Shown here piece by piece: positions 1 to 9,910 of a stretch of 33,450 nucleotides of DNA; the stretch's first letter is position 1; each line of letters opens with the position of its first letter. Both the position numbers and the translations under genes were made by a program. The notes beneath the pieces were generated by a model that was not told the origin of the DNA, made no database searches, and saw only the letters and a program-made list of their open reading frames with translations. This DNA is from Bacteroidales bacterium (GTDB lineage Bacteria > Bacteroidota > Bacteroidia > Bacteroidales > UBA12170), in contig JAQIBR010000255.1 of assembly GCA_027858955.1 (NCBI GenBank), positions 1 through 33,450 on the forward strand, read 5' to 3'.

Positions 1-168
1 TTTCCGATATTTTTGCCGAAAAAGGGGGAAATGCATTCAGATCGTTTAAACGTCTTGGTCTTCATCAAACATTTACAATTGAGGATGTTATTGTTTCAAC
101 AGGAGGCGGTACGCCGGTGTTTTTCGATAATATGGAAATAATGAATGAAAGAGGATTGTGCATTTTAT
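1..168 (+). pseudogene. Truncated shikimate kinase (aroK) fragment, 5' part lies outside the window
   Basis: nt 1-~168 align colinearly and in frame with nt 1305-~1473 of the intact aroK (SDIFAEKG.NAFRSF.RL.LHQTF...VSTGGGTPVFFDNM..MNE.GLCI). Homology stops at about LCI, just where the opposite-strand DinD-like ORF ends; the frame then runs into antisense sequence. Confidence 0.8.
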
Positions 169-1020
169 TTACTCTTTTTCGATTTCTTTATTATCAGGAT
201 TCTCTAAAATATTTTCAGCGTTTTTATTTGATATTATCGATTTTCCTGTTTGTTTTTCAATTTCTAATCGCGCTTGTTTAGCAGCATTACCACCTTTTCG
301 TGCAATATCTTTGTTTTCTTCTAAGCCTTTCGGCTTTTTCTCTTTTGATATTTCTGTGGTAGAAGCCTCTGCCAACATATTTAATACCAGTTCAAGATTT
401 GTCATATTATCTCTCAGGTTTTCTTTTTTTAAGCCTTTTAGTTTTTTATATGCCTTAACATCTCTATCTGCCCAAGCTTTTGTAATTTCATTGGTTAAAA
501 TGGCATATTCCAGTCCCTCTTTCATTCCTCTTTCTTGCCATTCGTTAGTAAGTTCTTTTCTTACCTCAATACTTTTTAATCGTTGATTAACCCATTCTTT
601 TGAATATCCTTTTTTAAGATAAGTTTCCATTGCACGGTCGAAAGCCAATTCGGGATCTTCGGTTTCATCTATTCTTTCGGCACCAACTTTTGCTAACCAA
701 CGTTTAAAAGGTTCTGCTTTGGGCGATGATATTGATTGAATAATACGAAACAAACTCTCTGTATCGGAAGCTTGTATCTTTCGCATTTTGCCATCGGCAG
801 CCAACATTTCAAGGGGGGTACAAATTGTACCCCAGTAGGAGTTTAACTCTGCATCGCGGCTTCGCATCCTTTTAATGTATTGTTTTACATCATTACTATC
901 TGTTAGTATTTGTACAACATCCTGAACCGAAAAATACCATTTTTCTTGTTCTTCGTCCCAGTGTGTTCTCACCTTTTGCTCCTGAAAAAGTTGTACTTTA
1001 TTTGGCTTTTTACGTTCCAT
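169..1020 (-). CDS. DinD-like / BRO-N domain protein (DNA-damage-inducible protein D family)
   Basis: 283 aa ORF; N-terminal WYFSVQDVVQILTDSNDVKQYIKRMRSRD resembles a BRO-N domain, and the C-terminal NKDIARKGGNAAKQARLEIEKQTGKSIISNKNA resembles the DinD tail. Confidence 0.8.
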   Translation of the reverse strand: MERKKPNKVQLFQEQKVRTHWDEEQEKWYFSVQDVVQILTDSNDVKQYIKRMRSRDAELNSYWGTICTPLEMLAADGKMRKIQASDTESLFRIIQSISSPKAEPFKRWLAKVGAERIDETEDPELAFDRAMETYLKKGYSKEWVNQRLKSIEVRKELTNEWQERGMKEGLEYAILTNEITKAWADRDVKAYKKLKGLKKENLRDNMTNLELVLNMLAEASTTEISKEKKPKGLEENKDIARKGGNAAKQARLEIEKQTGKSIISNKNAENILENPDNKEIEKE

Positions 1021-1150
1021 TTTTATTGCCTCTTTTTAGTCTTTTTTTTGCCTCAACATTTCAAATATAAGAAATGTATTTTACATAATTATAATTTGCT
1101 AAAAAACATTCAATTATCAAATCCGGAACGTTCAATCGCTAATAATTATT

Positions 1151-1158
1151 TACTTTTG
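1151..1158 (+). promoter_or_regulatory. Putative Bacteroidetes -7 promoter element (TAnnTTTG) for aroK
   Basis: TACTTTTG located 19 bp upstream of the aroK ATG at 1178. Confidence 0.45.
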
Positions 1159-1177
1159 CTCCACAAGATAAAAAGAA

Positions 1178-1702
1178 ATGCGCATTTATTTAATAGGTTA
1201 TATGGGTTCCGGCAAAAGCAGTATGGGCAAAAAGCTTGCTGCTCGTTTAGGATATTCGTTTTTGGATTTGGACAGTTTGATTGAAGAAGAACAAAAACAA
1301 AGCGTTTCCGATATTTTTGCCGAAAAAGGGGAAAATGCATTCAGATCGTTTGAACGTCTTGCTCTTCATCAAACATTTGAAATGGAGAATATCGTAGTTT
1401 CTACGGGAGGAGGAACGCCTGTTTTCTTTGATAATATGTCGTTGATGAATGAAAAAGGATTGTGCATATATTTAAAATCAGATTCCGATGTTTTAGTGAA
1501 TCGTTTATTGCCTAATCAGCACCTTAGACCGCTTATCGCAAAATTAAGCAAAGAAGAGCTCAGTGTTTTTATTAATGAACAAATAAAAAAACGGTCACCA
1601 TTTTACGAAAAAGCAAAAATGCATATTGAAGCAAGAGATTTAACTCCGGCGATTCTACATGTTCAAGTTATGCGTTGGTTTGAGAATCAACAAAAAGTCT
1701 AA
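1178..1702 (+). CDS. aroK: Shikimate kinase
   Basis: MRIYLIGYMGSGKSSMGKKLAARLGYSFLDLDSLIE: Walker A GYMGSGKS, STGGGTP motif, 174 aa. Confidence 0.95.
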   Translation: MRIYLIGYMGSGKSSMGKKLAARLGYSFLDLDSLIEEEQKQSVSDIFAEKGENAFRSFERLALHQTFEMENIVVSTGGGTPVFFDNMSLMNEKGLCIYLKSDSDVLVNRLLPNQHLRPLIAKLSKEELSVFINEQIKKRSPFYEKAKMHIEARDLTPAILHVQVMRWFENQQKV

Positions 1703-3117
1703 ATCAAGTCCAATAAGACAATATTCTCAACATGATGAGTTTGTGGAAACATATCTAGAGGTTGCACCTTTGTAACCGTATATTTGGATTTTAACAAATC
1801 GATATCTCTAGCTTGAGTCGAAGGATTACAACTGATATATATAATTCTTTTTGCTTCCATTTCAAGTAATTGATTAACAACCGTTTCGTGCATGCCTGCT
1901 CTTGGAGGATCGGTTATTATTACATCGGCTTTGCCGTTTTCTTTTACAAATTTTGGCGTTAAAACTTTTCCCATATCTCCGGCATAAAATGATGTATTAT
2001 CAATTTTATTGATCTCCGAATTGACTATTGCATCTTCTATAGCTTCTGGAACATATTCAATACCAATCACTTTTTTCGCATTTCGAGCAATAAAATTTGC
2101 TATGGTTCCTGTGCCAGTATATAAATCATAAACTACTTCTTCTCCCGTGAGTTGAGCATATTCCCTTGCGATTTTATACATTTCATAAGCCTGCTCCGAA
2201 TTGGTTTGATAGAATGATAAAGGCCCGACTTTAAATTTGATATCTTCCATTTGCTCCATAATAAACGGATTGCCTTTAAAAAGTTCGGCAGTCATTCCGT
2301 TTGTTGTATCGTTTAAGTTGGTGTTTATGATATACATAAGCGATGTAATTTCAGGAAAATTCTCAGCTATATGTTTCATAATAGCATCTAAAATTTGCTT
2401 ATCATCGTATCCAACGACTAAAATTACCATTAAATCGCCTTTTGAAGCTGATCGTATAATCAGATTTCTCAAATAACCTTCGCGTTTTCTTATACTGTAA
2501 AAGCTGATTTTGTTTTCAATCGCAAAATTGCGAATACTCATACGAATGGCATTTGAAGGCTCTTTCTGCAAATGACAATTTTCTAAATCCAAAATCCGAT
2601 CAAACATCTTAGGAAGATGAAAACCAAGACCATCCATGCTGAGATCGTTGAAATCAATTTCTTTGGAATATTCAGTCAGCCATTTTCGATTTGAGAAAGT
2701 AAATTCGAGTTTATTGCGATAGAAATAAATATTTTTTGAAGGGAGAATAGGGAAGTGAGTAGGAAATTCAAAATTACCTAGATGCTGAAAATTTTCGAGT
2801 ACCTGATTTTGCTTTAGTTCGAGTTGCTTTTTATAATCGAGCATTTGCCACTTACAACCGCCACATTTTCCAAAATGTTGGCATTCCGGTTCAATCCGCA
2901 AATCTGATTTTTTATGATACTTGATAACTTTTCCCTCTGAAAATGATGAACGTGAGCGTGTTAGTTGAATATCAACTATATCGCCAGGAACGGTTAAAGG
3001 CACAAATACAACTTTATCTTCTACTCTCGCTAACGATTTTCCTTCGGCAGCAAAGCTGACAATTTCAACTTGCTCTAAAATTGGTAATTCCTTATTCTTT
3101 CTATATCTTCTTCCCAT
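1699..3117 (-). CDS. rlmD: 23S rRNA (uracil-C5)-methyltransferase, RlmD/TrmA family
   Basis: 472 aa; N-terminal TRAM-like region, CQHFGKCGGCKWQ cysteine cluster, VYDLYTGTGTIANFIA SAM motif, DPPRAGMH and YISCNPSTQARD catalytic motif. Confidence 0.9.
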   Translation of the reverse strand: MGRRYRKNKELPILEQVEIVSFAAEGKSLARVEDKVVFVPLTVPGDIVDIQLTRSRSSFSEGKVIKYHKKSDLRIEPECQHFGKCGGCKWQMLDYKKQLELKQNQVLENFQHLGNFEFPTHFPILPSKNIYFYRNKLEFTFSNRKWLTEYSKEIDFNDLSMDGLGFHLPKMFDRILDLENCHLQKEPSNAIRMSIRNFAIENKISFYSIRKREGYLRNLIIRSASKGDLMVILVVGYDDKQILDAIMKHIAENFPEITSLMYIINTNLNDTTNGMTAELFKGNPFIMEQMEDIKFKVGPLSFYQTNSEQAYEMYKIAREYAQLTGEEVVYDLYTGTGTIANFIARNAKKVIGIEYVPEAIEDAIVNSEINKIDNTSFYAGDMGKVLTPKFVKENGKADVIITDPPRAGMHETVVNQLLEMEAKRIIYISCNPSTQARDIDLLKSKYTVTKVQPLDMFPQTHHVENIVLLDLI

Positions 3118-4205
3118 TAAACATATTCCTTAGCAATCGTTTCTCCACGGATAACACGTAAGCCGTTGAAGGCCAATGCTCGCATTTCATCTTCTCCAGG
3201 ATAAATATGTACGGGAGCCATTTTATGAACTCTTTGCGAAATTTCATTGACAAACCATTTGCTGTGAGCAACTCCGCCGGTAATTAAAATTCCATCCGCA
3301 TCACCACTCAATACAGCATACATAGCTCCAATTTCTTTTGAAACCTGATAAGCCATTGCGGCAAAAACATTCTTTGCTTCAATATCTCCTTTTTGGGCTC
3401 TTTGCTCAATTTCGTAAGCACTGTTTGTTCCGAAATATGCCATCAAACCACCGGCGCCTTTATTCATTTTCAAAATCTCGGATTCTGTATATTTTCCACC
3501 AAAACAAAGTTTAATTAGAGGCCCAACTGGAAGACTTCCAGTTCTTTCTGGAGAAAAAGGGCCATCGCCATCAAGTCCTTGATTAACATCGACAACGCGT
3601 CCTTTTTTATGAGCACCAACGGTAATTCCTCCTCCCAAATGCACTACAATCAGGTTAATGTCTTCATATTTTTTCATTATAGAGCGAGCATGCTGACGTG
3701 CAACTGTTTTTTGATTTAATGCATGGAATATTGAAGTACGTGGCAAAAGAGGATGACCGGAGTATCGAGCAATATTTTCAAATTCATCAACAACCACGGG
3801 ATTAGCAATATAAGCTTTAGCATTTGGCATCAATTTGGCCAAATTATCAGCAATGAGACCTCCCAAATTGCTTGCATGTTCTGCACCAAATGGACTGTTT
3901 ATCAGATCTTCTTTCATTCTTTCGTTTACTAAGTAAACGCCTGATTCTATTGGTTTTACTAAACCTCCGCGACCAACAACGGCCTGTACTAAATCAAGCC
4001 TGATTTCGGCATCTTTCAGAATTTTGCAGATAATATTCTTCCTGAATTCAAACTGATCTGTAATTTTATTAAAAGGAGCCAACTCTTCAGGAGTATGAGT
4101 AATATTCTTAATCAAAACTGGAGTTTCATTTTCGTAAACTGCAATTTTAGTTGAAGTAGATCCTGGATTGATGGCAATTATTCGAATGCCGTTGCTAAGC
4201 TTCAT
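3117..4205 (-). CDS. buk: Butyrate kinase
   Basis: IIAINPGSTSTKIAVYENE and LIVVHLGGGITVGAHKKGRVVDVNQGLDGDGPFSPERTGSLP are typical of the butyrate kinase (acetokinase) family. Confidence 0.93.
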   Translation of the reverse strand: MKLSNGIRIIAINPGSTSTKIAVYENETPVLIKNITHTPEELAPFNKITDQFEFRKNIICKILKDAEIRLDLVQAVVGRGGLVKPIESGVYLVNERMKEDLINSPFGAEHASNLGGLIADNLAKLMPNAKAYIANPVVVDEFENIARYSGHPLLPRTSIFHALNQKTVARQHARSIMKKYEDINLIVVHLGGGITVGAHKKGRVVDVNQGLDGDGPFSPERTGSLPVGPLIKLCFGGKYTESEILKMNKGAGGLMAYFGTNSAYEIEQRAQKGDIEAKNVFAAMAYQVSKEIGAMYAVLSGDADGILITGGVAHSKWFVNEISQRVHKMAPVHIYPGEDEMRALAFNGLRVIRGETIAKEYV

Positions 4206-4222
4206 TTTTTATCTTTTTGGAA

Positions 4223-5125
4223 TTAGGCTTGTAAAGCTGCTAATCCGATACTGATTAATTTTGTTTCAACACTATCTCCTCTTGATGAGAGTACTGCAGG
4301 AACGCGCGCTCCAAGCACCATAGCTCCTAAAACGGCACTTCCCAGTTTAGTGTTGGTTTTATAAAAAATATTCCCCGCTTCAATATTTGGGAATAATAAA
4401 CAATCGGCAACTCCTGCAACATTACCTCCTATTTTTTTTATTTCGGCACTTTCTTTATCAATCGCAACATCAAGGGCTAGAGGACCATCGACAAAAGCAT
4501 CTTTAAACTGACCCCGATCGCCCATTTTTGATAAAACAGCCGCATCAATAGTAGCTTGCATTTTTAATGAAATTTGTTCACTGGCAGCAAGAACCGCTAC
4601 TTTTGGTTTTTCAATACCTAAAGAGTGTGCAGTTTTTATTAAATAATTTGTGATGGCTATTTTTTCCGGCATTTCAGGTAAAGGAATAATGGCTACATCT
4701 CCAAAAATCAATAACTTATGGTAAGCAGGACTTTCCATTACGGTAACATGACTAAGAATAGATTTGGGAATCATTAAGCCAGTTTCTTTATTCAAAAGTG
4801 CACGCATATATTGCTCAGTGCTTACCAAACCTTTCATAATGAAATCGCCTTTTCCTTCGTTAATTAGCATACATGCTTTATGAGCCGCTTTTTGCGGATC
4901 GGCCTCTTGTACTATTTCAAATTTAGAGCTATCAATATTTTCTATGGCACAAGCTTTTTTAATTGTTTCAATATCGCCGACCAAAGTAACTTCTATAATG
5001 CCCATATCTAAAGCTTTGTTTACAGCTTCAATAGTATGATTATCATTTGCGTATGCAACTACCAGCCGTTTTTTTGATTTGCTTTTTAGTTCGGTGAAAA
5101 GTTGATTTAATTTAGTTATTGCCAT
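4223..5125 (-). CDS. ptb: Phosphate butyryltransferase / phosphate acyltransferase
   Basis: 300 aa, phosphate acetyl/butyryltransferase family motifs; immediately upstream of buk on the same strand. Confidence 0.88.
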   Translation of the reverse strand: MAITKLNQLFTELKSKSKKRLVVAYANDNHTIEAVNKALDMGIIEVTLVGDIETIKKACAIENIDSSKFEIVQEADPQKAAHKACMLINEGKGDFIMKGLVSTEQYMRALLNKETGLMIPKSILSHVTVMESPAYHKLLIFGDVAIIPLPEMPEKIAITNYLIKTAHSLGIEKPKVAVLAASEQISLKMQATIDAAVLSKMGDRGQFKDAFVDGPLALDVAIDKESAEIKKIGGNVAGVADCLLFPNIEAGNIFYKTNTKLGSAVLGAMVLGARVPAVLSSRGDSVETKLISIGLAALQA

Positions 5126-5196
5126 GGTTCTTATATTTCATTTTTAGGGTTGCAAATTTAATCAAAACTACCTTAATATCACTTGCTTTGATGTGC

Positions 5197-6489
5197 TTAT
5201 TTTGAGTAAAAGTTAATCATTTTTACAATTGATTCAGAACAGGCATCACAAAAAGTATCTCCATCGAAAGATTTCATAAGGCAATCTTTTTTTGGTCTAT
5301 AAATGCCTTTGGCTGAATATCCTCCACCTTCAAAAACGCCCATACTAGAATAGTATATGGTCGAATCTGGCGTAGGAACAGGAATGCTATCGTCAATTAG
5401 ATGTCCCCATTTGGAATTGAAATCTACTAAAGTCGTAATATTAGGTTCCCAAGGTTCAACATCTAAATTATAAAAATCGTTGTAGGATGTTGAACTATCG
5501 TAGTATTCATCTCCTAAACCGGCAAAACCATGTCCAAGTTCGTGAATAAAAATTTTGCCTGCTTGCTTATTGGAGTTTACACTTAGGTTGTAATGGTTCA
5601 AAATAGCGCCACCACCATATTTTTCTGAATTAACAAGAATGTAAATTTGATCGTATGGAACATTAGCCGCTGCATCACGCACACTTTTATTTTCAGTCGT
5701 CATACAATAACGCTCACTGTCGAAAGTATAAAAACTACTTCCCAGCAAAGTATTTCTCCAAATACTGTCTTTAGGAATATCAGTTCCAGATTCTTCGGAA
5801 GGAGCCAATACTCCCGATATATTGAAACGGTCTTTGTATTCAGAATAAGGGTAAAAATCGAACAGAACTTTTGCAAATTTATCGCAATCTTGTTTAAACA
5901 ATTCCATCTCATCTTTAGTATAGCCATCAGGAAGAATTACAATATCCACTTTTTCAGAAGGTTTGCCATGTAGTAAGGCTTGATAAACAGGATATTCTTT
6001 CCTAAGTCCTCTTTGGATAAAGTAATTATTTGGGTCGATATCATATTCCGTTTGCTTTAATAATTCCCCTTCCCAACTCCTGGAATACATCTTAACTATT
6101 ATAGGGTTTATTGGCATCGGAAAAATGATAGTCTCTTCAAAGCTCTTTGAAACTTCGCGGGCTTCGAGAGTAGTTTGCCATTCGGCAAAGAGGCTGGAGT
6201 AGCCACGTGAATAAATTAAAATATCACTCTCTTTATCATAAACTTCGAAGTAATATTTGCCATAATTAAAATTATCGATGAGATTTATTTTAGAACCTCC
6301 CCAAAAAGGTTCAGCAATTAATTCATCCAGATAGAAAAATTCGTTTTTTGCATCTCCTGCATGAGTATAATCTAATCGTAATGTTTCTTCGCTAAAGTAT
6401 TTGTTAAATTGTCCGAAGGATGTAATGCTTATAAGTATAAACAAAAGTAAAAGGCCTGTATTTTTCATAAATAATTTTTGGTTTTGCAT
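5197..6489 (-). CDS. Secreted peptidase, M64 (IgA peptidase)-like family
   Basis: Signal peptide-like N-terminus (start may be the internal Met at 6468), VDIVILPDGYTKDEM and FIHELGHGFAGLGDEYYD zinc-metallopeptidase motif. Confidence 0.85.
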   Translation of the reverse strand: MQNQKLFMKNTGLLLLFILISITSFGQFNKYFSEETLRLDYTHAGDAKNEFFYLDELIAEPFWGGSKINLIDNFNYGKYYFEVYDKESDILIYSRGYSSLFAEWQTTLEAREVSKSFEETIIFPMPINPIIVKMYSRSWEGELLKQTEYDIDPNNYFIQRGLRKEYPVYQALLHGKPSEKVDIVILPDGYTKDEMELFKQDCDKFAKVLFDFYPYSEYKDRFNISGVLAPSEESGTDIPKDSIWRNTLLGSSFYTFDSERYCMTTENKSVRDAAANVPYDQIYILVNSEKYGGGAILNHYNLSVNSNKQAGKIFIHELGHGFAGLGDEYYDSSTSYNDFYNLDVEPWEPNITTLVDFNSKWGHLIDDSIPVPTPDSTIYYSSMGVFEGGGYSAKGIYRPKKDCLMKSFDGDTFCDACSESIVKMINFYSK

Positions 6490-6529
6490 AAAAATACTAA
6501 TGTTTTAGCTAATAATTATATAATTGAGT

Positions 6530-7783
6530 TTATTGTAATGATGTTATACCTTCAACTACTTTTTTTAGCATAAATAGTGCGGTTAAAGAAGCACGACGAA
6601 TATTGCGACCTCTATGTTCGCCAAAATGATGTTTTTCCGCTATAATTCCATCTGATCCAGCAATTGCAATCCAAGTAGTTCCTATGGGTTTTTCTAATGT
6701 GCCTCCATCAGGTCCTGCAATTCCCGAAGTAGCTATTGCATAATCTGTTCCGAATTTTTGGAGTGCACCAAGAGCCATTTGTTTTACAACAGTTTCACTT
6801 ACAGCTCCTTCTTTTTCAATATCGTATTTTGATACATCCAACATTTTTTCTTTTATTTCATTGGCATATGTTACTGAAGAACCTTTATAATAATCAGAAC
6901 TTCCTGCGATGCTTGTAAAGAGGTGAGCAATATATCCACCAGTACAGCTTTCGGCGGTAGCCACAGTTTTTTGATGAAGCTTAAGACTTTGGCCAACAGC
7001 TTCTTCCAAAAGAATATCGTCATAACCGAAAATAATATCGCCTATAAGCAACTTTAACTTTTCAACCAACTCAGCAATATACTTTTCGCATTTTTCTGAA
7101 TTATCTCCTATGGCAGATAAACGTAAACGAACAATTCCCGGTTGGGGAAGATATGCGAGTTTTATATTAGAAGGTAAACTGTCTTCCCAATCTTCGATTT
7201 TTTTTGCAAGGAATGATTCTCCAACTCCTTGTGTCATAATTGTTTTATGAAGAATTATTGGAGTCTTATACTTTGATTTTATAAGTGGAATAATTTCATT
7301 TTCCATCATTGGTTTCATTTCGAACGGAACACCAGGCATAGAAACCAAAACTTTGCCATTTTTCTCGAACCACATCCCAGAAGCTGTGCCATTGCTGTTA
7401 ATTATTGGCATACAACTCTCGGGTAATTCAGCTTGAGCTTTGTTTACATCAGTTACTTCAAAATTACGGAAACGGAATATTTTTTTTATTCGAGCAAAGG
7501 CATCATCATTAAAAACCAACTTAGTATCAAAATATTCGCAAAGAGTATGTTTGGTTATATCATCTTTTGTGGGTCCTAATCCGCCGGTCAATAAAATTAA
7601 ATCGACAGAATTAATGCTCGCATTTATTGCTTCGAAAATAGCCGTTTTATCATCAGCGATTGCTTTTATTTGCTTGACATTGATGCCGTTACGATTTAAG
7701 AGTTCTCCCATCCAGGAAGCGTTGGTATTTATTACTTGACCGATAAGCAATTCATCGCCAATACTTATTATTTCTGCAATCAT
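6530..7783 (-). CDS. cinA: CinA family protein (competence/damage-inducible; nicotinamide-nucleotide amidohydrolase)
   Basis: MIAEIISIGDELLIGQVINTNASWM N-terminus, LLTGGLGPTKDDIT, C-terminal TAESCTGGYIAHLFTSIAGSSDYYKGS and ATSGIAGPDGGT. Confidence 0.93.
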   Translation of the reverse strand: MIAEIISIGDELLIGQVINTNASWMGELLNRNGINVKQIKAIADDKTAIFEAINASINSVDLILLTGGLGPTKDDITKHTLCEYFDTKLVFNDDAFARIKKIFRFRNFEVTDVNKAQAELPESCMPIINSNGTASGMWFEKNGKVLVSMPGVPFEMKPMMENEIIPLIKSKYKTPIILHKTIMTQGVGESFLAKKIEDWEDSLPSNIKLAYLPQPGIVRLRLSAIGDNSEKCEKYIAELVEKLKLLIGDIIFGYDDILLEEAVGQSLKLHQKTVATAESCTGGYIAHLFTSIAGSSDYYKGSSVTYANEIKEKMLDVSKYDIEKEGAVSETVVKQMALGALQKFGTDYAIATSGIAGPDGGTLEKPIGTTWIAIAGSDGIIAEKHHFGEHRGRNIRRASLTALFMLKKVVEGITSLQ

Positions 7784-7941
7784 TATTTAATTATCGAAAA
7801 TTTGTACTTTTGCTTTTGTCAAATCGGTCGAAAATTTACCATTTAATTTGGCTTCTTAATTCTAGCCAAATATGAGACGGAAAATCAAGATGAATTTGAC
7901 ATTTTATTTTTAGACAAAAATACATTAAATATAATTGAAGC

Positions 7942-8814
7942 ATGAAGAGAATTGCTGAATCTGAATTGATATTGAATCCTGATGGTAGTATTTATCACCT
8001 TAAATTAAAACCCGAAAATATTGCCGACGATATAATTGTTGTGGGTGATCCTGGTCGCGTACCTGTTATATCTGCTTATTTTGATTCGATAGAATTTAAA
8101 ATGAGCAACCGAGAAATTGTTACACATACAGGTTATATTGGTAAAAAACGTTTGACGGTAATGTCTACAGGAATGGGGACAGATAATTTGGATATAGTTA
8201 TCAATGAACTAGATGCTATTGTGAATATTGACTTAGTAAATCGCGTTCCAAAAAACGAACATAAAGTATTGAATATTATACGATTAGGAACTTCTGGAGC
8301 TATGCAGGAAGATATTCCTGTTGGTTCTTATGTAATGTCAACTCATGGTATTGGTTTGGATGGACTAATGTGGTTTTATGCTGCTGGAAATGAAGTAATC
8401 GACAATGATTTGACTGAAGCTTTTTTTAAGCAAACTGCTTGGCCAAATGATTTGCCGAAAGCATATATAGTACCAGGAAGTAATGTTTTAATGGATAAAA
8501 TGCAGAAAGGATATATAAAAGGAATTACTGCGACTGCACCAGGATTTTTTGGTCCTCAGGGTCGCGTTCTTCGTTTGGATCTTGCATATCCTGATTTGAA
8601 TGATAGAATTTCTGCTTTTGAATTTGAAGGTTATCGTATTACCAATTTTGAAATGGAAACATCGGCACTTTATGGATTAAGCAAAGCTTTAGGCCATAAT
8701 GCTATGACAGTTTGTGCTATTATTGCCAATCGCTTAAGACGAGAATATTCAAAAGATTATAAGCCAAGTGTTACTGCTTTAATTGAGGATTTACTTGAGA
8801 AATTGGCTCACTAA
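7942..8814 (+). CDS. Nucleoside phosphorylase (uridine phosphorylase-like, PNP/UDP family)
   Basis: IIVVGDPGRVPVI, STGMGTDNLDIVINELDAI, IRLGTSGAMQEDIPVGSYV, FEMETSALYGLSKALGHNAMTVCAIIANR. Confidence 0.88.
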   Translation: MKRIAESELILNPDGSIYHLKLKPENIADDIIVVGDPGRVPVISAYFDSIEFKMSNREIVTHTGYIGKKRLTVMSTGMGTDNLDIVINELDAIVNIDLVNRVPKNEHKVLNIIRLGTSGAMQEDIPVGSYVMSTHGIGLDGLMWFYAAGNEVIDNDLTEAFFKQTAWPNDLPKAYIVPGSNVLMDKMQKGYIKGITATAPGFFGPQGRVLRLDLAYPDLNDRISAFEFEGYRITNFEMETSALYGLSKALGHNAMTVCAIIANRLRREYSKDYKPSVTALIEDLLEKLAH

Positions 8815-8820
8815 TAAATT

Positions 8821-8946
8821 ATACCAATTGTAGTTCAAAATGCCGCAAAGCAAATTTTGAATTTACAATGGTTAATGCCGATAGATCAACAAAACCGCAA
8901 ATTGAACGAAGTGAAAATATGCGGCATTTAGTTGACTAATCGGTAT
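8821..8946 (+). repeat. Dispersed inverted-repeat element, copy 1 (short class, 126 bp)
   Basis: ATACCAATTGTAGTTCAAAATGCCGCA...TATGCGGCATTTAGTTGACTAATCGGTAT; near-identical to the other three copies in the window. Confidence 0.95.
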
Positions 8947-8988
8947 TATTAGTTTTTGAAACTTGTTTGTTGAGTTTTTTATCTGACT

Positions 8989-9813
8989 CTAACTATTTGC
9001 AATACCTTCAGGTATATAGATTCTTAAAATAGATTCTATCATAAGCTGATAAGATTGACCAATAGCGCTATATCCTTTGATACTGCCAGCTAAACGCCAT
9101 AAACTAGAGTCACCATAAAAATAATTTACACGTTCTTTCCGAAAATTTTTCATGCTTCTTTTGGAATTAAGAAATAACACATAATCATCAACAGATTCTT
9201 GTACGCTTTTATAGGACTTCACTTCAAACCCGCCTTTTTGATCGCCTCCAGCTTTTATTCCACATCCTGGTTTGTAGCAATGAATACCAAAATATGCATT
9301 CCCCTCCAAGCAAAAACGTGAAGTTCCCCAACCTGATTCAATTGCAGCCTGAGCAAGTGTAAAACGAATTGGAACCATTTCAACTCTACTTAGCAATTCG
9401 TCCAAATAGAATAAAATGCTTTGCTTATTGTTTTCAAATAGTGTTTCGTTTGTTTCTCCCCGGTATTTATTTTCAATCATTTTAAGCCACTTCTTTTCTG
9501 ATTGTTTAATTTTTTTACCTTCACTAAAGCTATAATAAATTTGCAACAAACGTTCTCGTTCCAATAAAACATTATGATTAGATTGCTGAATAAGTGGAAT
9601 TAGTTTCAGTATAAAATTCTTATGCGTTCCTGGAATAGAACTTTTATTTAAAAAAAGATTTTCATTATAATGTTTCGTATGGGCTTCTTTAACAGACTTA
9701 TCCCCTGTTTTCGGAAAGAAAATAATTAGTAATACTGTCAGGCCAATTAGGATTAAAGACTTTGGTATTATTCTACTCATAACTATAGAAACAGTTCTAA
9801 TTATTGCTGACAA
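8989..9813 (-). CDS. Glucosaminidase domain protein (Bax-like)
   Basis: RFTLAQAAIESGWGTSRFCLEGNAYFGIHCYKPGCGIKAGG...FEVKSYKSVQESVDDYVLFLNS is characteristic of Bax/FlgJ-like glucosaminidases; N-terminal hydrophobic segment. Confidence 0.85.
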   Translation of the reverse strand: MSAIIRTVSIVMSRIIPKSLILIGLTVLLIIFFPKTGDKSVKEAHTKHYNENLFLNKSSIPGTHKNFILKLIPLIQQSNHNVLLERERLLQIYYSFSEGKKIKQSEKKWLKMIENKYRGETNETLFENNKQSILFYLDELLSRVEMVPIRFTLAQAAIESGWGTSRFCLEGNAYFGIHCYKPGCGIKAGGDQKGGFEVKSYKSVQESVDDYVLFLNSKRSMKNFRKERVNYFYGDSSLWRLAGSIKGYSAIGQSYQLMIESILRIYIPEGIANS

Positions 9814-9910
9814 TAATCATTTTAGGAAGTTGCTAAATTAACAATTCCTATTTAATAAGTTTTGAATTATTTAAAGAAGAGTACAGTAATCAGTTCTAAA
9901 TTTGTAATTA

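Noticed and set aside
158-586. 142-aa plus-strand ORF and the linked antisense extension of the aroK fragment
   Set aside because: It lies antisense to the DinD-like gene, which has clear family motifs; the translation is low-complexity F/S/L-rich sequence typical of antisense reading.
910-1340. ORFs 910-1284 (+) and 1146-1340 (-)
   Set aside because: They overlap the DinD-like start, the promoter region and the true aroK in other frames; no recognisable domain.
1178-1702. Assembly artefact as full explanation of the duplicated aroK
   Set aside because: The two copies differ at many positions including synonymous sites, so they are genuine diverged paralogous sequences; still worth read-level confirmation.
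5647-5973. 108-aa plus-strand ORF and 75-aa minus-strand ORF inside the M64-like peptidase gene
   Set aside because: Out-of-frame or antisense readings within a well-supported coding sequence.
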